This document shows positions 1-8,769 of a stretch of DNA of 35,560 nt, piece by piece. The stretch is from Deltaproteobacteria bacterium (GTDB taxonomy: Bacteria > Desulfobacterota > Syntrophia > Syntrophales > Smithellaceae). The DNA lies in NCBI GenBank assembly GCA_022710585.1, contig JAKLGV010000028.1:1-35560 (forward strand), in the 5' to 3' direction. The notes beneath the pieces are model-generated. The model saw only the letters and a program-made list of their open reading frames with translations. It was not told the origin of the DNA and ran no database searches. Made by a program: the position numbers and the translations under genes. How positions within the stretch are numbered: the first letter of the stretch is position 1; each line of letters starts with the position of its first letter.

Positions 1-12
1 CACCGTGAGCAT
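1..12 (-). CDS. istA: IstA transposase, first four codons only
   Basis: Only ATG CTC ACG GTG (M-L-T-V) is in the window, cut by its left edge. The start is supported by a strong Shine-Dalgarno sequence eight to nine bases upstream and by the IS21-like terminal repeats behind it. Full-length IstA proteins are DDE transposases of roughly 400-500 residues that act with the AAA ATPase IstB. Nothing catalytic is visible here, so the assignment rests on position and on memory of typical IstA N-termini. Confidence 0.5.
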
Positions 13-126
13 CCCTTTCTGCCTCCTTCTCCCGTATTTATTACAGAATAGAAGGCTTCCAGGACTGGGTCAATTTTGAATGCCGATTTTGCCTACTGGT
101 GGGTCATTATTGCATGCCGATTCACA
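1..126 (-). mobile_element. End of an IS21-family insertion sequence
   Basis: Two imperfect direct repeats of 23 bp lie at 66-88 and 100-122. Both begin TGGGTCA and end ATGCCGATT, and they match at 20 of 23 positions. Multiple terminal repeats of this kind are typical of IS21-family ends, where IstA binds. The outer tip reads TGTGAATCGG on the minus strand and ends at about 126, exactly where the response-regulator homology stops. Inside the repeats, a ribosome binding site (GAAGGAGGC on the minus strand, about 21-29) precedes an ATG at 12-10 that starts MLTV, a common start of IstA. The rest of the element is outside the window, so the other end and the target duplication cannot be seen. Confidence 0.75.
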
Positions 127-417
127 TTCTTCTTCACTGGCCGTTGCCGATATGATGATAATAGGAATATCGATATCTTCTTTCTTTAACAGGGTGATTG
201 CTGAGACAGCGCTAAAATTGGGCATATTATAATCGCAAAGAATAATGTCCCATTCCTTGTCAAGGAGAGCTTTTTTCATTGCATCAGCGTTTTCTATTCT
301 TTCATAAAAAGGATCGTACTTGCCTCTTCTAAGCTCACGGACTGTAAGCTGTACATCATCTTCCGAATCATCAATCATCAGGACGCGAAGTGACTGAGCT
401 TTCATATTCATCATCAT
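70..417 (-). pseudogene. Response-regulator receiver gene truncated by IS insertion
   Basis: The first ~97 residues are a receiver domain: acidic pair D16-D17, phospho-acceptor D62 in CDYNMP, and switch serine/threonine in IISAT. It is a clear paralogue of the receiver of the HD-GYP protein at 3937-5016 (shared spacing, LRVL start, ..DIP.I..SA.). Homology ends after ISATASEEE. The last ~19 codons come from the IS21 terminal repeats and run into a stop, so the conserved lysine and any output domain are lost. AAAGG at about 421-425 best suits an ATG at 414 or 411 rather than 417. By analogy with its paralogue the intact gene probably carried an HD-GYP domain, but this is inference. Confidence 0.8.
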
Positions 418-898
418 AACCTTTTAACAAACTATGTGACAATTGAAACAAGAAGTAATAAGAACGGCAGAGCCACGTTTGAATCTGTCGTTCTTGACTT
501 TAAAATTAATTATTAGCAATTTATATACCTATTATATATCTAGCAATCATTACAGGTTTCATTATCAGCTAAATATTAAATATTATTAATAATAATTTAT
601 ATCATATTGATGTTATAGTAAATGTTGTTTTTAAATGCAGGCACAAGCAGTAAGACTATCCGACTCCAATAAGTGCCATATTCAAACCTTGTTTTTCTAT
701 ATAGTTGAATTATATCACACTTTGAAGATATTCATTCGTCTGAAAATTGTAAAAAAAATCGACAATGAAGGGGTATTTTGTGACATTGTCAAAATGATTT
801 TAGGAAAAACATCAACATTATCAAATACATAAAAATACAGCATAAATTTTGCATTAAAAACTCATACCACATTCAATTTTATTGAAAGGAGGTAATGA
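418..898. other. AT-rich intergenic region sharing elements with 5017-5431
   Basis: No convincing gene is present. A possible 65-codon frame (635-832) has no ribosome binding site and no recognisable composition. Two short blocks resemble the region upstream of the paralogous HD-GYP gene: about 501-531 (GCAATTTA-ATACCT core) and 728-770 (starting ATATTCATTC, containing AATTGTAAA and CGAC). The second block matches 5251-5293 at roughly three quarters of positions. A GACAATG...CATTGTC inverted repeat lies at about 761-789. Confidence 0.5.
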
Positions 899-1303
899 AT
901 GATTCAGAAAAAAGTAGTAGCTCACTATCAGAACGGGCAACTGTTTAAAGGCACCACAAAAGATTTTTTTCCATCTAGAGACTTTTTTCATCTGACTCCA
1001 ATGGATGCCCCGAAAGAAACCAGCCCGTTGAAATTAAGCATTTACGGTATGAAAGGATTGTTTTTTGTAAAGGATTATTTTGGAAACAAAGATTACTATG
1101 AAAAAAAGGATTTCGATCCTGTCAGGCCGATAGTCGGTCACAAGGTTCGTGTCATCTTCAAAGATGGGGAACTAATGGTCGGGACAACCAATGGATATCA
1201 AGATGATCTTTCGGGATTAATTGTTGTTCCCGCTGATACCAACTCAAATAATGAACGTTGTTTTGTCTTTACATCGGCGATCGGGAAACTTGCGGCAATC
1301 TGA
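899..1303 (+). CDS. Small two-repeat protein, DUF6982-like, function unknown
   Basis: This is a 134-residue soluble protein with no signal peptide. It appears to contain two related beta-rich halves: residues ~4-40 (KVVAHYQNGQLFKGTTKDF) and ~81-120 (KVRVIFKDGELMVGTTNGY), each with the pattern hydrophobic-x-F/Y-x-D/N-G-x-L-x-x-GTT. I associate this with deltaproteobacterial DUF6982-type proteins, which sometimes occur near PilZ and chemotaxis genes, but that name is from memory. The start is firm: GAAAGGAGG lies six bases before the ATG. The protein sits alone behind a long AT-rich region, upstream of the SMP-30-like gene, with a 93-bp gap. No catalytic residues can be named. Confidence 0.7.
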   Translation: MIQKKVVAHYQNGQLFKGTTKDFFPSRDFFHLTPMDAPKETSPLKLSIYGMKGLFFVKDYFGNKDYYEKKDFDPVRPIVGHKVRVIFKDGELMVGTTNGYQDDLSGLIVVPADTNSNNERCFVFTSAIGKLAAI

Positions 1304-1396
1304 GTCTGACGATGTTGGCGTGAAAGCTTGTACATTTTTTAGCACGACATTCTTTTTTCTTCAGTCGAAAAATACTATGAGCAAGAGGAGTTGTGT

Positions 1397-2476
1397 ATGT
1401 TAAAAAAAATTGTTTTAGCCGTTATCGGAATTACCGTTCTTTTAATCATCATATCGACCATCATTTTATTCAGGCGGGAATCCCCCATAGACCCTGTCGC
1501 CTATACTGCTCCTAAAAAACCGGAAATGACCGGGGTGTTGGAGCCTAATGATCTTCTGCAAAACGCGGAACTATTGGCACAAGGCAAAGTCAAGGGTCCC
1601 GGAGAAATCGCAGTCGATGAACAGGGGCGCATCTATTTCGGAACTCCGGCTGGAACAATATCACGGCTCCTTTCCAACGGTGTCATCGAGACTTTCACCG
1701 AAACCGGCGGTCGTCCTCTGGGTATGAAATTTGACCAGAAAGGTAATCTTATAGTGGCTGACGCCAATAAGGGACTACTATCGGTTAACCCCCAGGGATC
1801 GATCATGATTCTGGCGACATCGGCTGACAGCATACCGTTCAAGCTGACGAATGGGCTGGACATCGCCAAGAATGGAACCATTTATTTCACAGATTCATCG
1901 GACAAATATTCACTCAAAGATTATCTGCTGGATATGTTCGAGGCAAGGCCGCACGGCAGATTCATGCGCTACGATCCTAACACCTCGACGGTAACAGTGC
2001 TGATGCGCGAACTTAATTTCGCCAATGGTGTAGCCTTATCCGGGAATGAAGATTTTGTGCTGGTGAGTGAAACATATCAATACAGAATACACCGTTACTG
2101 GCTCGCCGGTCCGCAGGCAGGAAAAAGCGAAATATTCATCGATAATCTTCCCGGCTTCCCGGACAACATCTCATACAATGGAAAAGACAAATTTTGGCTT
2201 GCTCTTTTCACAATCAGGAGCGGTGTGCTCGATACGTTACATAAATATCCAATCTTGAAATCACTTTTGACCAGGTTGCCCGCATCAATGTGGCCCGAAC
2301 ACAAACGTTACGGATTCGTGGCTTCCATCGATGAGCGCGGGAACATTATAGAAACGCTTCAGGATCCGGACGGAAATCATCTGTACGATGTGACATCCGC
2401 GCAGGAGTATGCGGGGTATTTATACCTTGGCAGTCCTGAATCTGATCGCATAGGCAGACTTAAAGTCGGGCAATGA
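1397..2476 (+). CDS. Membrane-anchored strictosidine synthase / SMP-30-like beta-propeller protein
   Basis: 359 residues. An N-terminal hydrophobic helix (residues ~4-27) serves as an anchor or uncleaved signal, followed by a six-bladed propeller of the strictosidine synthase-like / gluconolactonase group. Recognisable family motifs are RPHGRFMRYDP, NFANGVALS, YRIHRYWLAGPQAG and FIDNLPGFPDNI, which are typical of bacterial APMAP-like proteins. Family members are calcium-dependent hydrolases acting on lactones or esters; the substrate here is unknown. A TTG at 1391 is in frame, but AAGAGGAG at 1383-1390 is correctly placed for the ATG at 1397, so that start is used. The catalytic domain is expected to be periplasmic. 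Confidence 0.85.
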   Translation: MLKKIVLAVIGITVLLIIISTIILFRRESPIDPVAYTAPKKPEMTGVLEPNDLLQNAELLAQGKVKGPGEIAVDEQGRIYFGTPAGTISRLLSNGVIETFTETGGRPLGMKFDQKGNLIVADANKGLLSVNPQGSIMILATSADSIPFKLTNGLDIAKNGTIYFTDSSDKYSLKDYLLDMFEARPHGRFMRYDPNTSTVTVLMRELNFANGVALSGNEDFVLVSETYQYRIHRYWLAGPQAGKSEIFIDNLPGFPDNISYNGKDKFWLALFTIRSGVLDTLHKYPILKSLLTRLPASMWPEHKRYGFVASIDERGNIIETLQDPDGNHLYDVTSAQEYAGYLYLGSPESDRIGRLKVGQ

Positions 2477-2541
2477 CCGGAGGGAATGCGTCATAAAAGT
2501 ATCCGGCATTCTCTGAAGATCAGGAATGAAAGGTCATCAGT

Positions 2542-3390
2542 ATGAAAGAAAATCATTACGAATTCCCGATTGATTCTATTCTGACATCTGATGAGTGGAA
2601 TCACTTCCGGTATTTAATAGAAGAAGAACTAAAAGGTTTGGAAATCAATAAGGAAATCAAGACAGAATACCTGCCTTTTATTGGCTATTTTGAAGAGAAG
2701 ACGAAAGAGTGGTTGATGAACGCGGGATTAAAAAAAGAGATTATTGAAAATCCGGAAGAATTAAAATTACTCATAAACCTGTTAAATAAACAGGGAATAA
2801 AAAATACATTTCATCGATATGATTTACATCCGCCAGATGCCCTGCCGCCGGGCACTTATAAAGTGAGTGAAGATCATCATACGATATGGATTAATGTTTA
2901 CATAGAGGCGGCGCTGCGCGCGTTGGAGTCCACAAAAATATTACAGGGATTGCTCATCAAAAACGACTATATCAATAAAGACGCTGTCCGGGTTTATCTC
3001 CGATCTCTAGAGATGATCATCAATTTGGCGCGAACCGGAAACCTCGCTGAATTCTCAAAGGCGAAAGAAGAAACCGAATCAGAGAGCGAAAAAACACGCG
3101 AGGTAAAAATGAGAATCATGCGGAGAGCTATCAGCCATATATTCGATGTAAAACCGGAAACACAAAAAACGCTGGGCGATGTGTGGAAAGAATTTGATGT
3201 AGTCAATAAAGACGTGAAATTCAAGCTGCGGGAATCCGATATATATCGATTAGGGAAGGGTACCTATACAACAGAAAAAGGGAAAGATAAAAACGGGGAT
3301 GATGTCATCCATATATTTAAAGATGACGAATTTTTTTCTGATTACGCAAAAAAATCCCTTCAGCAATTCATTGATGAGTTAAAAGGTTGA
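2542..3390 (+). CDS. Hypothetical protein, charged, function unknown
   Basis: I do not recognise this 282-residue protein. It is hydrophilic, with no signal peptide or transmembrane segment. The middle (residues ~110-165) has predicted helices with hydrophobic heptads. A Glu/Lys-rich linker follows at ~175-190 (KAKEETESESEKTREVK), and the C-terminal third is Lys/Asp-rich with a beta-hairpin-like GKGTYTTEKGKDKNGDD stretch. GAAAGG lies about nine bases before the ATG. The stop is only six bases from the convergent PilZ gene. Base composition is AT-richer than the neighbouring propeller gene, so it may be more recently acquired. No function is proposed. Confidence 0.7.
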   Translation: MKENHYEFPIDSILTSDEWNHFRYLIEEELKGLEINKEIKTEYLPFIGYFEEKTKEWLMNAGLKKEIIENPEELKLLINLLNKQGIKNTFHRYDLHPPDALPPGTYKVSEDHHTIWINVYIEAALRALESTKILQGLLIKNDYINKDAVRVYLRSLEMIINLARTGNLAEFSKAKEETESESEKTREVKMRIMRRAISHIFDVKPETQKTLGDVWKEFDVVNKDVKFKLRESDIYRLGKGTYTTEKGKDKNGDDVIHIFKDDEFFSDYAKKSLQQFIDELKG

Positions 3391-3396
3391 AGAAGG

Positions 3397-3771
3397 TCAT
3401 ACTGACGACGTGGGAATGACAAGCCCTTGTTTCGACAATATGTAATTCCAAAGTTTCGTGAATGCATCGATGGGTGTGTTGATAAATTCCACCCCAAATT
3501 CGTAATACTCGTTCTCGATGATGCTTCTGATCCATTTTACCTTGCCCAGGACAATGATCATTTCCTGCAGGTTATTTAAGGTCAATTCCACGTTGAGATA
3601 GGTGCCGACGGGTAAAATATTTTTAGCGCGTATTCTGGCGCCCTGCAAAGAAATATCCCTGGTGTATGTATACAGGATTTCTTCTTCAGGAGAATTTTCT
3701 CTATCGGAGATTACAGTGATGGTCGCCGCATTTTTCTCCTTCAGTCGTTCTTCTTTTCTTTTATCTAACAT
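3397..3771 (-). CDS. PilZ-domain protein, likely c-di-GMP receptor
   Basis: A 124-residue single-domain PilZ protein. Both parts of the c-di-GMP binding signature are visible: an N-terminal RxxxR (R5-K-E-E-R9) and DISLQGARI, matching D/N-x-S-x-x-G, at about residues 39-45. The beta-barrel continues through VGTYLNVELTL, the VLGKVKWIR strand and YEFGVEFI. Such stand-alone PilZ proteins bind c-di-GMP and pass the signal to motility, polysaccharide or transcription targets. It lies 165 bp downstream of, and on the same strand as, the receiver-HD-GYP gene, so the two may be co-transcribed. Cytoplasmic. Confidence 0.88.
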   Translation of the reverse strand: MLDKRKEERLKEKNAATITVISDRENSPEEEILYTYTRDISLQGARIRAKNILPVGTYLNVELTLNNLQEMIIVLGKVKWIRSIIENEYYEFGVEFINTPIDAFTKLWNYILSKQGLVIPTSSV

Positions 3772-3936
3772 AACGATTCATTCCTACTTGATGATGATAG
3801 AATCGCCCGGAACGAAAAGAATTTGACGAGGGCGGCAGCAGCGCCCGGCATCAGCCGCTCTAACTTGTATGATTTGATGCGGATATTGCACATCCCCGGA
3901 TAAACATGCAAAAGAGCACGATCGCCAACAGCTTTG

Positions 3937-5016
3937 CTAATGCCATCCTTGCCGAATGACTTTAACGCAGGAATCGACAACAGTATCGTCATAGAGAGTC
4001 CCCTTATGAGATTCTATTTCCCGGAGGGCCTCATCAAATCCCAGTGCCGGACGATAGGAGCGGCGTGAAGTCATCGATTCAACAACATCGGAAACACCAA
4101 GAATACGGGATTCGAGCAGAATCTCATCTCCCTTGAGATGCCTCGGGTAACCTGAACCGTCCATTCTTTCGTGATGCTGGTAAACAATTTCGGCCAGCGG
4201 CCAGGGTGAATCGACATTCTTCAATATTTCATATCCGGTCCGGGGGTGTTCTTTAACCAGCGCATTTTCAACACTGGATAATTTTGAAGGTTTGGACAAA
4301 ATCTCAGCCGGCACGGATAATTTTCCAATTTCATAGACAGCCCCCGCCATTCTGACGCCATCCTTTTTATTCTTATCCAATCCCATATCTTTGGCTATGG
4401 CATAGGCCAGATTCGTTGATCGAAGTTGATGACCGTGCGTGAAGGGATCTCTATCTTCCACAACAGCAACCATCACCTGCATACTCGCGTCAATAGCCTT
4501 TCTGAGCTTTTCAATAGTTTGTTTCAAATCGTCCTCACGCTGTTTCAGTTCATCAAGATGTTTCGACCATTCTTTAAACTCATTTTCCCTCTGTGCCTGA
4601 GCCTGCCTCTGATAGAGGCGGACTTCCGCATCTTTTATTTCTTTTGTGGCCACAGGGCAAAGGCGGGACAGATTATTCTTCGCCAAACAGTCCCGGGCGC
4701 CCATACGTATGCAATTCGCGGCGCCATGTTCGTCAAGAGAAGCGGATAGGACGATGAGCGGAATGTCCAGACCTGATTCTCTGAGTAGATTAAGCGTGGA
4801 AGCAAGATTATTTTCCGGCATTTCAAAATCGTAAAAAATTAAATCCCACGGCTTTCCCCGCAAAGCTTCTCTGAAAGATACAGCACTGTCCGTCCTTTCA
4901 AAGACAGGGCTGTATCCATCTTTTTTCAGCTCGTTGATGATCAGTGTTGCATCCTCATCCGAGTTATCAACGATCAGTACCCTGAGATATTGATTCCGCA
5001 TATCCAGTCCAGTCAT
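3937..5016 (-). CDS. Receiver-HD-GYP response regulator with altered HD dyad
   Basis: 359 residues: receiver domain (~11-130; D63 in FYDFEMP, LSAS switch, K in CLAKNN), coiled-coil linker (~140-185, rich in Gln/Glu/Lys), then an HD-GYP domain (~188-355). Most metal ligands and signature residues are present: E and H in VEDRDPFTHGHQLR, IGKLSVP, KEHPRTG, HHERMDGSGYP, and the D of VSDVVESM. The name-giving HD pair, normally LLHDIGK, reads VYEIGK (Y228-E229). HD-GYP proteins are c-di-GMP phosphodiesterases; loss of His and Asp ligands suggests weak or absent catalysis and possibly a sensing role. It is followed by a PilZ gene. No good ribosome site marks the first ATG; an in-frame ATG at 5001 is an alternative start. 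Confidence 0.9.
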   Translation of the reverse strand: MTGLDMRNQYLRVLIVDNSDEDATLIINELKKDGYSPVFERTDSAVSFREALRGKPWDLIFYDFEMPENNLASTLNLLRESGLDIPLIVLSASLDEHGAANCIRMGARDCLAKNNLSRLCPVATKEIKDAEVRLYQRQAQAQRENEFKEWSKHLDELKQREDDLKQTIEKLRKAIDASMQVMVAVVEDRDPFTHGHQLRSTNLAYAIAKDMGLDKNKKDGVRMAGAVYEIGKLSVPAEILSKPSKLSSVENALVKEHPRTGYEILKNVDSPWPLAEIVYQHHERMDGSGYPRHLKGDEILLESRILGVSDVVESMTSRRSYRPALGFDEALREIESHKGTLYDDTVVDSCVKVIRQGWH

Positions 5017-5431
5017 TTAAAATTGAATTGGCGTTTCTTCTTAATATTAAGCAATTTACATACCTTAAATTATTTTATGTGACGTTTCACTATATTCTTA
5101 ATGATTTAAATTACTTACTAAGAAATGGTATCAGTCAGGGGAAAATATTTCTTTTCAATGATGACATTCAAAGTAAAATTATACGACACTTATCAACAAT
5201 TACATTCAGGAATTATCTTTTATGTATTTGAATTGTAAAACTTTTTATTAATATTCATTCTCTCGTCAATTGTAAAGAAAACCGACGCTGGAGGAATCCC
5301 ACCCCGCTATGGAAAAAATCAAAGAAACAAAGATCCATTATACGTGAACATATTTTTAATTTCCTTTGTCCCCTTTGTTATTGACCGGCGGAATATTCAT
5401 GTGTAAATTATAGCCAAATTGTCGCGTTGGA
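5017..5431. other. AT-rich divergent intergenic region
   Basis: This 415-bp region separates the minus-strand HD-GYP gene from clpS. No gene is supported. The block at 5043-5068 (GCAATTTACATACCTTA) and the block at 5251-5293 resemble sequence beyond the truncated receiver gene (501-531 and 728-770), which suggests a duplicated regulatory region or shared operator. A promoter for clpS is annotated separately. Confidence 0.5.
5381..5409 (+). promoter_or_regulatory. Candidate sigma-70 promoter for clpS-clpA-aat
   Basis: TTGACC (5381-5386), a 17-bp spacer and TAAATT (5404-5409) give a well-spaced housekeeping-type promoter. The predicted start is near 5416, only about 16 nt before the clpS ATG, so the leader would be very short. 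This is pattern-based only. Confidence 0.45.
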
Positions 5432-5752
5432 ATGATTATGGGCGGGGAAAAAGTTCAAACAGGCGAAAATGTAGCCGAAAAAGAGAAGCAGGAGACGAAA
5501 GAACCATCGCTATACAGAGTGATTCTTCTTAATGATGATTACACAACGATGGAATTTGTCGTTTACGTTCTGGAAACGGTGTTCCACAAGACGACTCCCG
5601 AGGCAACCCGGATTATGCTGAATATCCATAAAAAGGGCGCCGGAATGTGCGGCGTCTATACACGGGAAATCGCTGAAACAAAAGTAGCAACAGTGCACGA
5701 TCTGGCGGCCGAAAACAAATTTCCGCTGAAGTGCACGATGGAGAAAGAATGA
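5432..5752 (+). CDS. clpS: ATP-dependent Clp protease adaptor ClpS
   Basis: 106 residues, the normal ClpS length. A flexible charged N-terminus (1-26) precedes the core YRVILLNDDYTTMEFVVYVLETVF, with the NDD-x-T-x-M/E-F-V-V signature of the N-degron pocket; later HKKGAGMCGVYTREIAETK is also typical. ClpS binds bulky N-terminal residues of substrates and delivers them to the N-domain of ClpA. It is translationally coupled to clpA: its stop overlaps the clpA start as ATGA. The start has only a weak purine tract before it, and an in-frame ATG six bases downstream is an alternative. Cytoplasmic. Confidence 0.95.
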   Translation: MIMGGEKVQTGENVAEKEKQETKEPSLYRVILLNDDYTTMEFVVYVLETVFHKTTPEATRIMLNIHKKGAGMCGVYTREIAETKVATVHDLAAENKFPLKCTMEKE

Positions 5753-8028
5753 TCAAAAAAGAACTGGGGCTGGCGCTGGACGCGATCATCCGCGAGGCAA
5801 AGAAAAGACGGCACGAATATCTGACCGCCGAACATATTCTTTTCGCACTTGTGCATGATGAAGAAGGAATGGATATCCTCACAGGCTGTGGCGGTGATGT
5901 CGGCAGGATTAAAGAAGCCATCGAATCATTCTTCGCGAAGAACATCCCCATACTGTCACCCGGCAAAAGCATAGATCCCGTGCATGCCCTAGGCTTTCAA
6001 AGAGTTATTCAGCGAGCTGTCAATCATGTCATCTCGGCTGAAAAGGCGGAGGTTCAGGCGGGTGACCTGCTGGCGGCGCTTTACGGCGAGCGCGACTCTT
6101 TTGCCGTGCATTTTCTCGAGCAGGAAGGCATCTCCCGCCTTGATGTTCTCAATTATATATCCCACGGCGGCGCCGGTTTTTTCGATGATGAACACAACGA
6201 GCCGCACGCCGCGGAGCCTGTCGGCGAAACGGAAGAGGAACAGACTCAGCCGCAGCGCCCCGTGTCCAATGACCCGCTGAAACTGTATGCCGTCAACCTG
6301 ATTGAAAAGGCGGCGGCGGGAGAGATTGATCAACTGGTCGGCCGCGAAGAAGAACTGAAACGAACCATCCAGGTGCTCTGCCGGCGGCGGAAAAACAATG
6401 TTGTTTTTGTCGGTGAGCCGGGCGTCGGCAAGACTGCACTTGTAGAAGGTCTGGCGCTGAACATCCATAAAGGAGCTGTACCGGACCATCTCAAGGATAC
6501 GGTGATTTATCTCCTCGATATGGGCGCGCTCCTCGCGGGCACCAAATACAGGGGCGATTTCGAGGCGCGCCTGAAAGCCACCATCAAGGAACTTGTAAAA
6601 ATTCCCGGCTGCATCCTCTTCATCGATGAGATTCATACCATTGTCGGGGCGGGAGCCACCAGCGGTGGTTCCATGGACGCGTCAAACATCCTGAAGCCCG
6701 TCCTGAATTCGGGCCGTCTGCGCTGCATCGGCGCCAGCACGTATGAGGAATACAAAAATTATTTCGAGAAAGACCGCGCCCTATCTAGGCGCTTCCAGAA
6801 AATAGAGGTTTACGAGCCGACCATCGAGGAGACGATCGATATTCTGAAGGGACTGCGATCCTATTACGAAGATTTCCATGGTGTCCGCTACACCGACGCC
6901 GCGATCAAGGCGGCCGCGGAACTTTCCGCAAAATACATCAACGACAAATTCATGCCGGACAAGGCCATTGACGTGATCGACGAGTCCGGCGCGACACAGA
7001 AGCTGCTGGCCGGCGACAAAAAGAAGCCGGTGGTCGGGGCGAGGGAGATCGAAAGCATCGTCGCCCACATCGCCAAGGTTCCTTCCGTGAACGTCTCCGC
7101 GTCGGATACGGAAAAACTCGGGGATCTGGAGGCGGAACTCAAAAATACGGTTTTTGGACAGGACAGCGCCATCCATTCGCTTGTCTCCGCCATCAAGCGG
7201 TCGCGCGCGGGCTTGGGCATTCCCGAAAGGCCGATCGGTTCCTTCCTTTTTACAGGGCCTACGGGCGTCGGCAAGACCGAGATATCGAAGCAGATGGCCA
7301 AGGTGCTCGGCGTGCAGTTCACCCGTTTTGATATGAGCGAATACATGGAAAAGCACACCGTCGCCAGACTGATCGGCGCGCCTCCGGGCTATGTCGGCTT
7401 TGACCAGGGCGGCCTGCTGACCGACGCGATCCGGAAGCATCCGTATTCCGTGCTGCTGATGGATGAGATCGAAAAAGCGCATCCGGATATTTTCAGCATC
7501 CTGCTGCAGGTGATGGACTACTCCACGCTGACCGATAACAACGGCAAGAAGGCCGACTTTCGGAATGTGATCCTGATTATGACCTCCAACGCCGGCGCGA
7601 AGGAGATGGATCGGGAGACCATCGGATTTGGCGACCGGAAAGACGATGCGGGATCCAAGGGCGACGAGGCGATTAAAAAACTCTTCAACCCCGAATTCAG
7701 AAACCGGCTGGACGCGATTATTCACTTTAACCCGCTTAATCCCGAGGTCATGAAAAAAGTAGTCGAAAAATTCATCCATGACCTGGCAAAACAGCTTGCG
7801 GGGAAAAAGGTCAAAATCGCGGTGACGGATGCCGCCAGAGACTGGCTGGCCGAAAAGGGGTATGATCAAAAATTCGGCGCGAGGCCGCTAGCCAGGCTCA
7901 TTCAGACAGAAATCAAGGACGCGCTTTCCGAAGAAATGCTCTTCGGCAGGTTGAAAAAGGGCGGCAGCGTCACGGTTGATCTTCAAGAAGGCAAGCTGAA
8001 GTTCGATTACGTTCAACCGTTAAAATAA
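5749..8028 (+). CDS. clpA: ATP-dependent Clp protease ATP-binding subunit ClpA
   Basis: 759 residues, close to E. coli ClpA. Order: Clp N-domain (~1-145), acidic linker (~150-175), AAA domain 1 with Walker A GEPGVGKT at 222 and DEIHT Walker B, AAA domain 2 with Walker A GPTGVGKT at 503 and MDEIEK Walker B, and a ClpB-type D2-small C-terminal domain. An IGF tripeptide near 625-627 fits the ClpP-docking loop, so it should work as an unfoldase of ClpAP. There is no middle coiled coil, which excludes ClpB. The ATG at 5749 is used because GGAGAAAG precedes it and it overlaps the clpS stop; an upstream in-frame ATG at 5731 lies inside clpS. No clpP is in the window. Confidence 0.96.
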   Translation: MIKKELGLALDAIIREAKKRRHEYLTAEHILFALVHDEEGMDILTGCGGDVGRIKEAIESFFAKNIPILSPGKSIDPVHALGFQRVIQRAVNHVISAEKAEVQAGDLLAALYGERDSFAVHFLEQEGISRLDVLNYISHGGAGFFDDEHNEPHAAEPVGETEEEQTQPQRPVSNDPLKLYAVNLIEKAAAGEIDQLVGREEELKRTIQVLCRRRKNNVVFVGEPGVGKTALVEGLALNIHKGAVPDHLKDTVIYLLDMGALLAGTKYRGDFEARLKATIKELVKIPGCILFIDEIHTIVGAGATSGGSMDASNILKPVLNSGRLRCIGASTYEEYKNYFEKDRALSRRFQKIEVYEPTIEETIDILKGLRSYYEDFHGVRYTDAAIKAAAELSAKYINDKFMPDKAIDVIDESGATQKLLAGDKKKPVVGAREIESIVAHIAKVPSVNVSASDTEKLGDLEAELKNTVFGQDSAIHSLVSAIKRSRAGLGIPERPIGSFLFTGPTGVGKTEISKQMAKVLGVQFTRFDMSEYMEKHTVARLIGAPPGYVGFDQGGLLTDAIRKHPYSVLLMDEIEKAHPDIFSILLQVMDYSTLTDNNGKKADFRNVILIMTSNAGAKEMDRETIGFGDRKDDAGSKGDEAIKKLFNPEFRNRLDAIIHFNPLNPEVMKKVVEKFIHDLAKQLAGKKVKIAVTDAARDWLAEKGYDQKFGARPLARLIQTEIKDALSEEMLFGRLKKGGSVTVDLQEGKLKFDYVQPLK

Positions 8029-8032
8029 TTCA

Positions 8033-8683
8033 ATGCCTGTTTACCGATTGATCAAGAAGCTTGTTTTCCCGCCGCCAGAACTGGCCGAGGAAAGCGGACT
8101 GCTGGCGGTGGGCGGCGATCTGAGTGTGGAGAGGCTGGTGCTGGCCTATTCGATGGGCATTTTCCCTTGGTATTCCGATGGAGAGCCCATCCTCTGGTGG
8201 TCGCCGGATCCCCGTCCCGTCATCTTTCCGCAGAAATTGAAGATTCCACACACCTTAAAACAGACTATGAAAAAAGGCATTTTTCGCGTGACGACCAATG
8301 CCGCCTTTGAAGATGTTATCCGAAACTGCGCCACCATCCGCCGGAAGGGACAGGACGGTACATGGATAACCGATTCGATGATCGAGGCCTATATCAGACT
8401 GCATCAGGCCGGTTACGCGCAATCCGTTGAGGCATGGGACGGCGACGAACTGGCCGGCGGTTGCTACGGGATTATTCTGGGCAGGGCTTTTTTCGGCGAA
8501 TCGATGTTCGCCAGAAAGAGCGACGCGTCCAAAGTCGCTTTTGCTACCTATGCTCAAGAGCTTGCTGAAAATGGGTTTGAGCTTATTGACTGCCAGACCC
8601 CAACACCGCACATGCAAAGATTTGGTGCCGTCGAAATCCCTCGTGCCGAGTTTCTGCAACTTCTCCAAAAAGCACTGCGGTAA
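8033..8683 (+). CDS. aat: Leucyl/phenylalanyl-tRNA-protein transferase
   Basis: 216 residues. Motifs of the Aat family are visible: FPPPELAEESGLLAVGGDL at the N-terminus, YSMGIFPWY, PILWWSPDPRPVIFP, TWITDSMIEAY, GCYGIILGRAFFGESMF, LIDCQTPTPHMQRFGAVEIPR. The enzyme transfers Leu or Phe from tRNA to N-terminal Arg or Lys of proteins, creating the degron read by ClpS. It begins four bases after the clpA stop and so completes a clpS-clpA-aat operon. GC and codon use match clpA. It is slightly shorter than many homologues but appears complete. Cytoplasmic. Confidence 0.96.
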   Translation: MPVYRLIKKLVFPPPELAEESGLLAVGGDLSVERLVLAYSMGIFPWYSDGEPILWWSPDPRPVIFPQKLKIPHTLKQTMKKGIFRVTTNAAFEDVIRNCATIRRKGQDGTWITDSMIEAYIRLHQAGYAQSVEAWDGDELAGGCYGIILGRAFFGESMFARKSDASKVAFATYAQELAENGFELIDCQTPTPHMQRFGAVEIPRAEFLQLLQKALR

Positions 8684-8704
8684 ATAAGTCTTGTGACTTT
8701 ATTT
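8682..8704 (+). terminator. Weak AT-rich stem-loop after aat
   Basis: AAATAAGTC (8682-8690), a TTGT loop and GACTTTATTT (8695-8704) can pair with one bulged base directly after the aat stop. The stem is AT-rich and there is no long U tract, so termination would be partial at best. Confidence 0.35.
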
Positions 8705-8769
8705 GATACAATAGATGCGGTGGCTTTATTTATATGCTTCTTAAGAAGAAAATGCAAAGGAGGTCTCCA

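Noticed and set aside
635..832. 65-codon plus-strand frame in the AT-rich intergenic region
   Set aside because: No ribosome binding site, low-complexity AT-rich coding pattern, and it overlaps the block shared with 5251-5293, which suggests regulatory rather than coding DNA.
3765..3992. 75-codon minus-strand frame between the PilZ and HD-GYP genes
   Set aside because: It overlaps the end of the HD-GYP gene in another frame and has no ribosome site or recognisable sequence.
6781..7869. 362-codon minus-strand frame inside clpA
   Set aside because: It is the mirror of a high-GC conserved gene; clpA motifs are intact on the plus strand and the mirror has no domain or ribosome site.
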